NCBI GenBank assembly: GCA_963582255.1
Contig: CAUZRD010000009.1
Location: 1 to 28,002, forward strand
From: CAUZRD01 sp963582255
Lineage (GTDB): Bacteria > Pseudomonadota > Alphaproteobacteria > Rhizobiales > TMED25
Direction: 5' to 3'
DNA length: 28,002 bases
Both the position numbers and the translations under genes were made by a program. This document shows positions 16,016 to 23,759 of this stretch, one piece after another; position 1 is the stretch's first letter, and each line of letters begins with the position of its first letter. The notes beneath the pieces were generated by a model, which made no database searches, had not been told where the DNA came from, and saw only the letters and a list, made by a program, of their open reading frames with translations.

Positions 16016-16068
16016 CAGTCAGCAAGCCCATACGGGTCCAAGAATTACCTTTGATTTACAAGTATAAA

Positions 16069-17094
16069 TTAGCGGCCGATGACGTCGAGCAACAGGTCAA
16101 GATTTGTTTTTTCAGGCGTAAGATCGCCTGAATGGATGCGCTGAGTCAATGCGGCAACTGCCTTATTGACAGGTGTTGGTATGCCGTGATGTATGCCGCC
16201 CTCAACCACTAGACCATTAATGCGATCGACTTCGCTGAGCCGGCCATTTTCATGGTCGTACAATACCGTCGCCCGTCCGTTGGGACCGACGTCGGCCATA
16301 AGTTTATCGAATAGGATTTCCAACAATCTATTGGACCCCTCGATGTCCTTGCGCGTTAGACCGAATACGGGCTCTACCGAATACCCCCGTGCCTGGCCCA
16401 CAGCTAGAGCCTCACTTCCAGCACGGATAGCAATACCCCGTAATTGCGGGATGGTGAGTGCCTCGCGAGTGCCAACACCCAGCAGCGCTTGCGGACCCAT
16501 TGTCATCGAGTTGACCACCAGCTTCATCCATTTGGTGGCAAGAATGCTGTCGGAGATCTCGACCTTTCCGATACATTCGACCAAGGGCCTTATTTCCTCT
16601 ACGCGGGTTCTTGTGGACGGGTCGAAACTGCCGATCGCGATCCACGTTCCAGACGGAGGAGTGTTGCGTCTGACATGGCCAGGCCGGGTGATTTCGGATG
16701 AAAGCTCAATCACACAGCCAAGTGTACGGGCAGGGCCGACCAGCTCGGATATCTCCTCTGCTGTCATGGCGTTTTGGATGCCAATCACTAGAGCATCTTT
16801 ACTGAGATAAGGCGTGATCATCTCCACCATCCAGCGCGTATCGTAGGCCTTGGCCATGACAAAAACGACATCGAAAAAATCTGATAGCGTGCATACGTCA
16901 CATATATGATGGGCATCGACGGCTACATGAAGCTCTTCATCAGGCATTGATATATGCAGGCCATCAGCGCGCATGGCGCTCACATGTTCTGGCCATTGAT
17001 CTATCAATTTTGGTTTGTGGCCGGCATGGGTGAGATCGGCGGCAACACAGCTGCCATTAGCGCCGGTTCCGATAACCGCAATATTTTTGTCCAT
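16069..17094 (-). CDS. Ketopantoate reductase (ApbA/PanE) family dehydrogenase, copy 2
   Basis: A 341-residue paralogue of the gene at 14948. Rossmann motif V-I-G-T-G-A-N-G; second strand ending L-I-D-Q-W-P-E-H-V (acidic, as in copy 1); I-Q-N-A-M; T-K-W-M-K-L-V-V-N-S; G-R-L-S-E-V-D-R-I-N-G. All expected catalytic residues (Asn, Lys, Glu) are present, so both copies look functional. The two proteins share layout throughout but differ at most positions, so the duplication is old or the copies came separately. It lies 93 bases behind PPK2 on the same strand, but a shared function is not evident. Confidence 0.87.
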   Translation of the reverse strand: MDKNIAVIGTGANGSCVAADLTHAGHKPKLIDQWPEHVSAMRADGLHISMPDEELHVAVDAHHICDVCTLSDFFDVVFVMAKAYDTRWMVEMITPYLSKDALVIGIQNAMTAEEISELVGPARTLGCVIELSSEITRPGHVRRNTPPSGTWIAIGSFDPSTRTRVEEIRPLVECIGKVEISDSILATKWMKLVVNSMTMGPQALLGVGTREALTIPQLRGIAIRAGSEALAVGQARGYSVEPVFGLTRKDIEGSNRLLEILFDKLMADVGPNGRATVLYDHENGRLSEVDRINGLVVEGGIHHGIPTPVNKAVAALTQRIHSGDLTPEKTNLDLLLDVIGR

Positions 17095-17187
17095 GGTAAT
17101 CTCTAAATTTCGGGAACTGTAATGAAGTCACACAGGTCAAGCCAAATTTCTAACAAAACTTTCTGCTGGCAATATGAGCCAACTGCG

Positions 17188-18108
17188 TCAGTAAACTTCT
17201 GGTATGTAAAGTTTATCTGGTAGCGCTTTGCGCTCGTACTCTGGATTAAAAATCCGCTCCGGCAAATGAACCTCTTCATGCTCAATGTCCTTGTAAGGAA
17301 CCTGCTCCAGCAGATGGTGGATACAATTGAGCCGTGCTTGCTTTTTGTCGTTTCCCTCCACAATCCACCATGGTGCTTCTGGGATATTCGTGCGTTCGAT
17401 CATCTCTTCTTTGACCTTAGTGTATTGTTCCCAGCGCACCCGAGATTGCAAATCCATCTCGCTCAGTTTCCATTGTTTGATTGGATCATGGATGCGCATC
17501 AAGAAGCGTAATTGCTGCTCCAAGTCAGTGATGGAAAACCAGTATTTTATTAGTTTGATGCCAGATCGATCCAGCATGCGCTCAAACTCAGGAACGTCAC
17601 GATAAAATTGATCGACTTCCGAGTTTGAGGCGAAGCTCATTACTTGCTCAACCCCAGCTCTGTTATACCAGGAGCGATCAAATAACACGATTTCACCGCC
17701 GGCTGGAAGATGGGGTACCCAGCGCTGAAAGTACCATTGGGTCTGTTCACGTAGGGTCGGAGCCGAGAGAGCTACTACCCTGCATATGCGTGGATCAAGC
17801 CGCTGAGTAATGCGCTTGATCACGCCACCCTTACCGGCCGCATCGCGCCCCTCGAACAGCACGACAAGTTTGTAGTTTGTATGTTCAACCCAGTCCTGAA
17901 GTTTTACCAGCTCGCCTTGCAATCTCAGCAACTCACGAAAATATGTACGCCTATCTACAGCAGGGGTGATTTTGTGCTGCCCGGCCTTACCAATGGCCTC
18001 GGTAATGCGGGTATCGTCGAGCTCCATTTCGAGCTCCTCGTCGAGGCTGTCCTCAATCTCGGCCTGGGCCCACGTTTTTCCTATTTTGTCACCTGATGTT
18101 GTGTTCAT
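17188..18108 (-). CDS. ppk2: Polyphosphate kinase 2 (PPK2)
   Basis: PPK2 enzymes phosphorylate nucleoside mono- or diphosphates with polyphosphate, or run the reverse. The 306-residue product has Walker A in E-G-R-D-A-A-G-K-G-G (86-95) and Walker B in V-L-F-D-R-S-W-Y-N-R-A (141-151), then the lid-module residues R-I-H-D-P-I-K-Q-W-K and Y-T-K-V-K-E-E-M. The single-domain length and short acidic N-terminus (D-E-E-L-E-M-E-L) suit a one-domain PPK2; class I versus III cannot be decided here. The gene reads away from the UbiB-like kinase across a 298-base region with room for both promoters. Confidence 0.93.
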   Translation of the reverse strand: MNTTSGDKIGKTWAQAEIEDSLDEELEMELDDTRITEAIGKAGQHKITPAVDRRTYFRELLRLQGELVKLQDWVEHTNYKLVVLFEGRDAAGKGGVIKRITQRLDPRICRVVALSAPTLREQTQWYFQRWVPHLPAGGEIVLFDRSWYNRAGVEQVMSFASNSEVDQFYRDVPEFERMLDRSGIKLIKYWFSITDLEQQLRFLMRIHDPIKQWKLSEMDLQSRVRWEQYTKVKEEMIERTNIPEAPWWIVEGNDKKQARLNCIHHLLEQVPYKDIEHEEVHLPERIFNPEYERKALPDKLYIPEVY

Positions 18109-18406
18109 GCTTTTCCCGTTTTGTCACGAAGCGCCTGCGAACTAAGGCGGCTGAAATTTTAAAACTTACGTTAGAGTTTCTTATATCTATTGTGGTCGAG
18201 CCTATTTGATCTGAACACCCCCTCTCACGTGACGTTTTGCAGCCATTCTTATGGTGCTACTTCTGTTTGACCCAAGAGTGTGAAGAAAATTTGTTATTTT
18301 AGGCACGTATTGGTTTTATGAGCTCGTTTTTTCTGGCGCAGATCCTTGTAGATGAGGTGGGAGAAACCCTATGTCCAGTTAATGCTTAATATATCCGAGT
18401 TCTCCA
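18109..18406. other. 298-bp divergent promoter region between PPK2 and AarF/UbiB genes
   Basis: Two oppositely oriented genes start from its ends, so at least two promoters are expected. Nothing by eye is good enough to call; GGGAAAAG before the PPK2 ATG is its likely ribosome binding site. The UbiB-like start at 18407 has no strong one. Confidence 0.4.
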
Positions 18407-19783
18407 ATGGCGTCTGAAGCAAACCGATTTTCTGGCCGGGTACGCCGCTATGGGCAGGTGGGAACAAACCTCGGGTATGCCGCGGTCCGGGTAGCCTCAT
18501 CGAAGCTCTTGAATGGCGACGGTCGGTCAGTGAATGCGGTCATCCTTGCTAAATCTCTTGGTAAGATCAAGGGGCCGTTGATGAAGATCGCCCAGATGGT
18601 ATCGACTATTCCAGATCTCGTGCCAGGTGAATATGCAAGCGAGCTTGCCAAACTACAAAATTCTGCTCCACCCATGGGCTGGCCGTTTGTGCGACGGCGT
18701 ATGGAGGCTGAACTTGGTGCAGACTGGCAATCAAAATTTATGGAATTTGGTCGTGAACCAGCTGCAGCGGCTTCACTCGGTCAGGTTCATCGTGCCCGTT
18801 CGGCGGAGGGCTGCGCGCTTGCCTGTAAATTACAATATCCGGATATGGAGTCTGTTGTCGAAGCCGATATTAATCAGCTAAAAATTATATTTGCTGTGTA
18901 CCGGCGTATGAATCCTGTTGTGCTTACTGACGAAATTGCTATTGAGCTCAGTGAGCGTTTGCGCGAGGAACTGGACTATTTTCGCGAAGCCTGCAGTCTC
19001 GTGCTTTACCAGAAAATCCTTGCTGATTTTGGTGAAATTCATATCCCGCGGACCGTTCCATCGCTTTCCAGCGGCAGGTTGCTCACCATGTCATGGGAGG
19101 AAGGGCGCCCGTTGCTCGACTTTCGCAACGCCGCACTTGAGACTAGAAATCTGATCGGCTCGGCCCTTTTCCGAGCTTGGTGGCATCCATTTGCTAGCAT
19201 TGGTGTCATCCATGGCGATCCTCATCTTGGAAACTACTCAATCCGAGAAAAAGATGGTGTGGTAAGCGGGATAAATCTGCTTGATTTTGGTTGCATCAGA
19301 ATATTTTCTCCCCACTTCGTTCGCGGTGTCGTAGATCTCTATCAAGGTCTTAGAGATGGGCGCAAAGCACAAGTTGTTCATGCCTATGAGACTTGGGGTT
19401 TTGTCGATTTAGGCAGTGAAATAATTGATGTGTTGAACATATGGGCCCGCTTTATTTATGGACCGTTGATTGATGACCGTGTTCGTTCCATCGCTGATGG
19501 TATAAAACCCGGTGAATATGGTCGCCGGGAGGCGTTCGCTATTCACGAGGCTTTGCGCAAAAAGGGGCCTATCAAAGTTCCGCGTGAGTTTGTGTTTATG
19601 GACCGGGCAGCAATTGGGCTCGGAGCGGTGTTTCTCCATTTGAGAGCGGAAATGAACTTTCACATTCTTTTCGAGCGGGCGGTTCATGGCTTTGACGTTG
19701 AGGAGCTTGCCAAAAGCCAAACCCGTGAGCTAGAGCTGGCTGGAATTGCCGTTCCCGATGATAACGTCGTCAGAACGCTTTGA
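18407..19783 (+). CDS. AarF/UbiB (ABC1) family atypical kinase
   Basis: A 458-residue protein-kinase-like-fold protein of the UbiB/COQ8 group that supports ubiquinone biosynthesis. In family order: the K-x-G-Q-type motif is K-I-A-Q (60-63); the Ala-rich nucleotide loop is A-A-A-A-S-L-G-Q-V-H (119-128); the VAVK-like Lys is K141; H-G-D-P-H-L-G-N (269-276) and L-L-D-F-G (291-295) complete the catalytic set. The A in place of the usual G in K-x-G-Q matches what I remember of the alphaproteobacterial subfamily, so it is not taken as a defect. There is no C-terminal transmembrane pair like that of E. coli UbiB, so this is probably the shorter subfamily and no ubiB symbol is assigned. Next to the oxidase and transhydrogenase genes. 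Confidence 0.88.
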   Translation: MASEANRFSGRVRRYGQVGTNLGYAAVRVASSKLLNGDGRSVNAVILAKSLGKIKGPLMKIAQMVSTIPDLVPGEYASELAKLQNSAPPMGWPFVRRRMEAELGADWQSKFMEFGREPAAAASLGQVHRARSAEGCALACKLQYPDMESVVEADINQLKIIFAVYRRMNPVVLTDEIAIELSERLREELDYFREACSLVLYQKILADFGEIHIPRTVPSLSSGRLLTMSWEEGRPLLDFRNAALETRNLIGSALFRAWWHPFASIGVIHGDPHLGNYSIREKDGVVSGINLLDFGCIRIFSPHFVRGVVDLYQGLRDGRKAQVVHAYETWGFVDLGSEIIDVLNIWARFIYGPLIDDRVRSIADGIKPGEYGRREAFAIHEALRKKGPIKVPREFVFMDRAAIGLGAVFLHLRAEMNFHILFERAVHGFDVEELAKSQTRELELAGIAVPDDNVVRTL

Positions 19784-19919
19784 TGGGTTAGATCACGAAA
19801 TGCGGTATACTTGATTAAAGTGTTTGAATTACTCGCTTGAAATACACCTGTGGCGGTTGCCGTATGGTCGGCCCTTGTGCTATTTCGCGGTAATATTTCT
19901 TACGCTTGAGGGGGCTGGG

Positions 19920-20057
19920 GTGGCCGATCAACAAAATGACTATCCAGAAATGGATTATGCGGCGCACAACGCTACGTATGATGCTTTCATCACTATCACC
20001 AAATACACTGTTTTCGGGCTTGTTGTATTGCTGGCATTGATGGCTATATTTCTCTGA
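19920..20057 (+). CDS. aa3-type cytochrome c oxidase subunit IV (small alphaproteobacterial type)
   Basis: A 45-residue one-helix subunit: a polar N-terminus with M-D-Y-A-A-H-N-A-T-Y-D-A-F (the family H-x-x-T-Y-x-x-F pattern, here with N-A-T-Y), then a helix at about 24-45. It sits in the membrane as an accessory subunit of the aa3 oxidase, whose main subunits are not in the window. A longer frame from 19824 exists, but GAGGGG at 19908-19914 is five bases before the GTG at 19920 and the family has no long N-terminal extension. A TATACT at 19806-19811 with TTGATG 20 bases upstream is a possible promoter. In many alphaproteobacteria this gene precedes pntA, as here. Confidence 0.82.
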   Translation: MADQQNDYPEMDYAAHNATYDAFITITKYTVFGLVVLLALMAIFL

Positions 20058-20121
20058 GCGGATGGTAGAAAAAAGCCTGAACAGTTGAATTGTGTTGCCG
20101 TGATACCGGAGATTGATTTCG

Positions 20122-21264
20122 ATGAAAATTGCTGTTCCGGTTGAAGCGGATAAATCCGAGAAACGCGTGGCCATCACGCCGGATACCGTAAAACGGTTTT
20201 GCGCTATTGGAGTGTCTGTATCGATTGAAAGTGGAGCTGGTGCTAGCTCTGATTTTACTGATCTTGCCTATCGTGATGAGGGAGCCTCTATCACCAAAAC
20301 ATTGGTGACGACCATTAGCGATGCCGATGTGGTATTGATGGTCCGCCGCCCGTCGACCGAGCAGATTTTAGCGATGAAGTCGGGTGCTGTCGTTGCCAGC
20401 CAATTCAACCCGTTTGGTGATAAAGCCGATCTTGAAAAAATTGCCAAGGCGGGTGTGACCGCATTTTCACTTGAACTTATGCCACGTATTAGCCGCGCGC
20501 AATCAATGGATGTGCTGTCGTCTCAGTCAAACCTAGCTGGATATAAGGCGGTTATAGATGCGGCGGCGACTTATGGTCGTGCTATGCCGATGATGATGAC
20601 CGCGGCTGGCACCATTGCTCCGGCAAAAGTATTTGTTATGGGCGCTGGTGTTGCTGGCTTGCAGGCGATCGCGACAGCGCGCAGATTGGGCGCAATTGTG
20701 ACTGCGACTGATGTGCGCCCGGCTGCAAAAGAACAGGTCGCATCGCTTGGGGCAAAATTCATTGCGGTTGAGGACGACGAATTTCGCGAGGCCGAAACCG
20801 CTGGCGGTTATGCCAAGAAAATGAGTGCCAAATACAAAAAACAACAAGCCGAACTCGTCGCTGATCACGTGGCCGGGCAAGATATTGTTATTACTACCGC
20901 ATTGATACCAGGCCACCCGGCTCCGGAGCTTGTCAGTCGTGCGATGGTGGAAGCGATGAAGCCTGGATCTGTGATTGTTGATCTTGCGGTTGAACGCGGT
21001 GGCAATTGCCAGCTAGCTAAACCGGACAAGGTTATTAAGCATAAGGGGGTGACCATCATTGGTCATTTGAATGTTGCTGGCCGACTCGCCGCCGATGCTT
21101 CAAGTCTTTACGCTAGAAATGTGTTTAACTTTCTCAACCCCTTGATTGATAGTGAATCGGGTAATTTGAAAATTGACTATGACGATGAGATTGTTATTGG
21201 CACTTTGATTGCGCGTGAGGGTTCGTTGGTTCACCCAATGTTTAATACCGGAGATGCGTCATGA
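20122..21264 (+). CDS. pntAA: Proton-translocating NAD(P) transhydrogenase, alpha subunit part 1
   Basis: NAD(H)-binding domain I of the enzyme that uses the proton gradient to reduce NADP with NADH. The 380 residues contain P-V-E-x-D-K-S-E-K-R-V-A, the signature R-I-S-R-A-Q-S-M-D-V-L-S-S-Q-S-N-L-A-G-Y (122-141) and the NAD fingerprint M-G-A-G-V-A-G-L-Q-A (173-182). The frame opens with a TTG at 20113, but GGAGA nine bases before the ATG at 20122 fixes the start and M-K-I-A-V-P fits relatives. Overlaps pntAB by ATGA, so coupled translation is expected. The split alpha subunit is the Rhodospirillum-type arrangement. Confidence 0.95.
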   Translation: MKIAVPVEADKSEKRVAITPDTVKRFCAIGVSVSIESGAGASSDFTDLAYRDEGASITKTLVTTISDADVVLMVRRPSTEQILAMKSGAVVASQFNPFGDKADLEKIAKAGVTAFSLELMPRISRAQSMDVLSSQSNLAGYKAVIDAAATYGRAMPMMMTAAGTIAPAKVFVMGAGVAGLQAIATARRLGAIVTATDVRPAAKEQVASLGAKFIAVEDDEFREAETAGGYAKKMSAKYKKQQAELVADHVAGQDIVITTALIPGHPAPELVSRAMVEAMKPGSVIVDLAVERGGNCQLAKPDKVIKHKGVTIIGHLNVAGRLAADASSLYARNVFNFLNPLIDSESGNLKIDYDDEIVIGTLIAREGSLVHPMFNTGDAS

Positions 21265-21719
21265 GCGAGGTAACGGCTCGGAATGCTGCCGAAAGCGCTC
21301 GCGAGGCAGCTGACCTTGCTCTACAGGCGGCCAATACGGCGGAAAGCTATGCGGTTGAGGCCATCGCGGCGGCAGCTGATGTTGGTGCCCATGCTTTGGG
21401 CATGGGTAGTACCATTGATCCGTTTGTATTTAGGGTTGCTATTTTTGTGCTGGCAATTTTTGTCGGCTACTACGTCGTATGGAGTGTAACGCCTGCATTG
21501 CACACCCCGCTAATGTCGGTCACCAACGCTATTTCATCTGTTATTGTTGTGGGTGCGTTGCTTGCTGTTGGTGTGGAGGAGCTTCCCGACGGAGATGGCG
21601 GGAGCCACTGGGTTGCTCGGTTGGCAGGATTTCTGGCGCTGATACTAGCCAGTGTAAACATATTTGGCGGCTTCTTAGTCACCGAGCGCATGCTTGCCAT
21701 GTACAGGAAGAAGGATTAG
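21261..21719 (+). CDS. pntAB: Proton-translocating NAD(P) transhydrogenase, alpha subunit part 2 (membrane)
   Basis: Membrane part of the alpha chain (152 residues). A first stretch of about 50 residues is an alanine- and glutamate-rich helix (E-S-A-R-E-A-A-D-L-A-L-Q-A-A-N), longer than I expect for the family; then three or four transmembrane helices from residue 56, with S-V-T-P-A-L-H-T-P-L-M-S-V-T-N-A (79-94) as the conserved motif and the C-terminal F-G-G-F-L-V-T-E-R-M-L-A-M. The ATG lies inside the end of pntAA (ATGA). The next gene begins seven bases after its stop. Confidence 0.93.
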   Translation: MSEVTARNAAESAREAADLALQAANTAESYAVEAIAAAADVGAHALGMGSTIDPFVFRVAIFVLAIFVGYYVVWSVTPALHTPLMSVTNAISSVIVVGALLAVGVEELPDGDGGSHWVARLAGFLALILASVNIFGGFLVTERMLAMYRKKD

Positions 21720-21725
21720 TCGCCC

Positions 21726-23123
21726 GTGTCAGCCAACCTTGCCGCCATTGCCTATTTGGTCGCGGGCGTTTTTTTTATTTTCGCCTTGCGCGGCCTCTCT
21801 AGCCCAGCATCATCACGCTCGGGAAACCATTTTGGTATGGCCGGTATGGCCATTGCGGTTTTCACAACACTTTTGATATCGGCGCCTGGGAATTTTGGAG
21901 CCTGGGCAATGATTATTCTTGGGGTCGGTATTGGTGGAGGCATTGGTGCAATCATTGCCCGGCGTATTCCCATGACCGCCATGCCACAATTGATTGCCGC
22001 GTTCCATTCGCTTGTTGGGTTGGCAGCGGTGCTTGTAGCGGTGGCGGCACTTTATGCACCACAAGCCTTTGGCATAGGCTCTCCTGGCGCCATTTATGGG
22101 GCAAGTCTGATTGAAATGTCTTTGGGTGCTGTCATTGGTGCGGTGACATTCACCGGATCAATCGTGGCCTTCACCAAATTGCAGGGCCTTGTTTCCGGCG
22201 CGCCGGTAGTATTCCCGAACCAGCACTTGATCAATCTTATCATCGGCGTTGCCATCGTTGTGCTGATCGCCATATTTGCCTCGACTGAATCGCATCTTAT
22301 TTTCTGGGTTCTAACGATTTTGGCGTTGGTGATTGGTGTCCTCATCATAATTCCAATCGGTGGAGCGGACATGCCGGTTGTAATTTCGATGCTGAATTCA
22401 TACTCGGGTTGGGCCGCCGCGGGTATTGGCTTTACCCTTGGAAATACGGCGCTCATCATCACCGGAGCGCTCGTCGGTGCATCGGGGGCAATTTTATCCT
22501 ACATCATGTGCAAGGCAATGAACCGGTCGTTTTTCAATGTCATTCTTGGTGGTTTCGGCGGCGAAGTTGCGGGCCCTTCCGGTGGGGTGGTTGAGCGTCG
22601 TCCAGTTAAACAGGGGTCTGCTGAAGATGCGGCCTTTGTGATGAAGAATGCCGGCTCGGTGATCATTGTTCCAGGTTATGGCATGGCGGTTGCCCAAGCG
22701 CAGCATGCGTTGCGTGAAATGGTAGATAAGTTGAAGAAAGAAAACGTCAGTGTTTCCTATGCTATCCATCCGGTGGCTGGGCGGATGCCGGGTCATATGA
22801 ATGTGCTGTTGGCGGAAGCCCAGGTTCCCTATGATGACGTTTTCGAGCTTGATGATATAAATTCCATGTTTGCTCAGACCGATGTTGCATTTGTAATAGG
22901 CGCGAATGATGTCACTAACCCCGCCGCCAAGACGGATCCGTCAAGTCCTATCTATGGCATGCCGGTATTGGATGTAGAGCGTGCAGGAACAGTACTGTTC
23001 GTCAAGCGCTCGTTGGCGTCCGGTTATGCGGGTGTGGATAATGAGTTATTCTACCGCGACAACACGATGATGTTATTTGCCGATGCTAAAAAGATGGTCG
23101 AGGATATAGTCAAGTCAATGTAA
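21726..23123 (+). CDS. pntB: Proton-translocating NAD(P) transhydrogenase, beta subunit
   Basis: A 465-residue beta subunit: about nine transmembrane helices (1-265), then the NADP-binding domain III. Visible markers are G-N-H-F-G-M-A-G-M-A-I-A, the helix residues with A-F-H-S-L-V-G-L-A-A, and in domain III V-P-G-Y-G-M-A-V-A-Q-A-Q-H (NADP loop), H-P-V-A-G-R-M-P-G-H-M-N and V-I-G-A-N-D-V-T-N-P-A-A. The start is GTG 21726 (GAAGGA lies upstream), giving the usual N-terminus. Third gene of the cox IV-pntAA-pntAB-pntB run. Confidence 0.95.
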   Translation: MSANLAAIAYLVAGVFFIFALRGLSSPASSRSGNHFGMAGMAIAVFTTLLISAPGNFGAWAMIILGVGIGGGIGAIIARRIPMTAMPQLIAAFHSLVGLAAVLVAVAALYAPQAFGIGSPGAIYGASLIEMSLGAVIGAVTFTGSIVAFTKLQGLVSGAPVVFPNQHLINLIIGVAIVVLIAIFASTESHLIFWVLTILALVIGVLIIIPIGGADMPVVISMLNSYSGWAAAGIGFTLGNTALIITGALVGASGAILSYIMCKAMNRSFFNVILGGFGGEVAGPSGGVVERRPVKQGSAEDAAFVMKNAGSVIIVPGYGMAVAQAQHALREMVDKLKKENVSVSYAIHPVAGRMPGHMNVLLAEAQVPYDDVFELDDINSMFAQTDVAFVIGANDVTNPAAKTDPSSPIYGMPVLDVERAGTVLFVKRSLASGYAGVDNELFYRDNTMMLFADAKKMVEDIVKSM

Positions 23124-23303
23124 CCTTCCTTGGCTTGTCCTGTGTCTGCAAGCGTTCCCCTTACCGGCATTTTCATAGTGCCTCTGCTCGGGATGATTAC
23201 CGGAGCGAAGGGGACTAATTAGACAGTACTATCCCACAACTTCGATAGTTTCTGATTTGGCCGTAGCTTGTCCAAAAACACACTTCTTTATGGACAACGG
23301 AAC

Positions 23304-23349
23304 ACAGATCAAGCAGGCGTCGGTCATCACCGCGGCTTGTTTGATCTGT
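23304..23349. terminator. Hairpin between convergent pntB and rpsU
   Basis: A 15-bp stem with two G-T pairs: left arm 23304-23318 (starts ACAGATCAAGC), right arm 23335-23349 (ends TTGATCTGT). The 16-base loop can itself pair CGGT with ACCG. It is about 180 bases after pntB and 14 bases after rpsU's stop, so it more likely ends rpsU. No long T run follows. Confidence 0.5.
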
Positions 23350-23362
23350 AATGCAGGTTTTA

Positions 23363-23596
23363 TCAGGTGCGAGGTTTTGCCTTTGGCATAGGAATCAGGC
23401 CCTCACGCTGCGCTTTCTTCCGCGCTAGCTTTCTTGCACGCCTGATTGCTTCAGCCTTCTCGCGCGCCCGCTTTTCAGATGGCTTTTCATAGTGATTCCG
23501 CAATTTCATTTCGCGAAATACACCTTCGCGCTGCATTTTTTTCTTTAGCGCTTTCAACGCCTGATCGACATTGTTGTCGCGAACCACTACTTGCAC
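23363..23596 (-). CDS. rpsU: 30S ribosomal protein S21
   Basis: A 77-residue basic protein. The N-terminal M-Q-V-V-V-R-D-N-N-V-D-Q-A-L-K-A-L-K-K-K-M-Q-R-E-G is the S21 fold, and the lysine/arginine-rich tail ends with K-P-R-T. It starts with GTG at 23596 and is preceded by GAGGTGATC (23599-23607, read on the minus strand), nine bases complementary to the 3' end of 16S rRNA, an unusually complete Shine-Dalgarno match. S21 acts at the initiation region of the 30S subunit. Confidence 0.95.
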   Translation of the reverse strand: MQVVVRDNNVDQALKALKKKMQREGVFREMKLRNHYEKPSEKRAREKAEAIRRARKLARKKAQREGLIPMPKAKPRT

Positions 23597-23759
23597 GAGA
23601 TCACCTCGTCTTGCCGTCGATTAAGATTGAATAATTTCATTACGCCAAACGCGGTCTATCCCGCGAAAAGAGCGAGGGAGTCTGTATCAAATAGCAAGCC
23701 ATCTGTCCACAGTACAACGTTGATGAATAGCATCACAACTATCCGGACGCAGTTAATAA

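Noticed and set aside
18584..18595. K-I-A-Q instead of K-x-G-Q in the UbiB-like protein, considered as a defect
   Set aside because: From memory the alphaproteobacterial subfamily commonly has Ala here, so it is probably normal.
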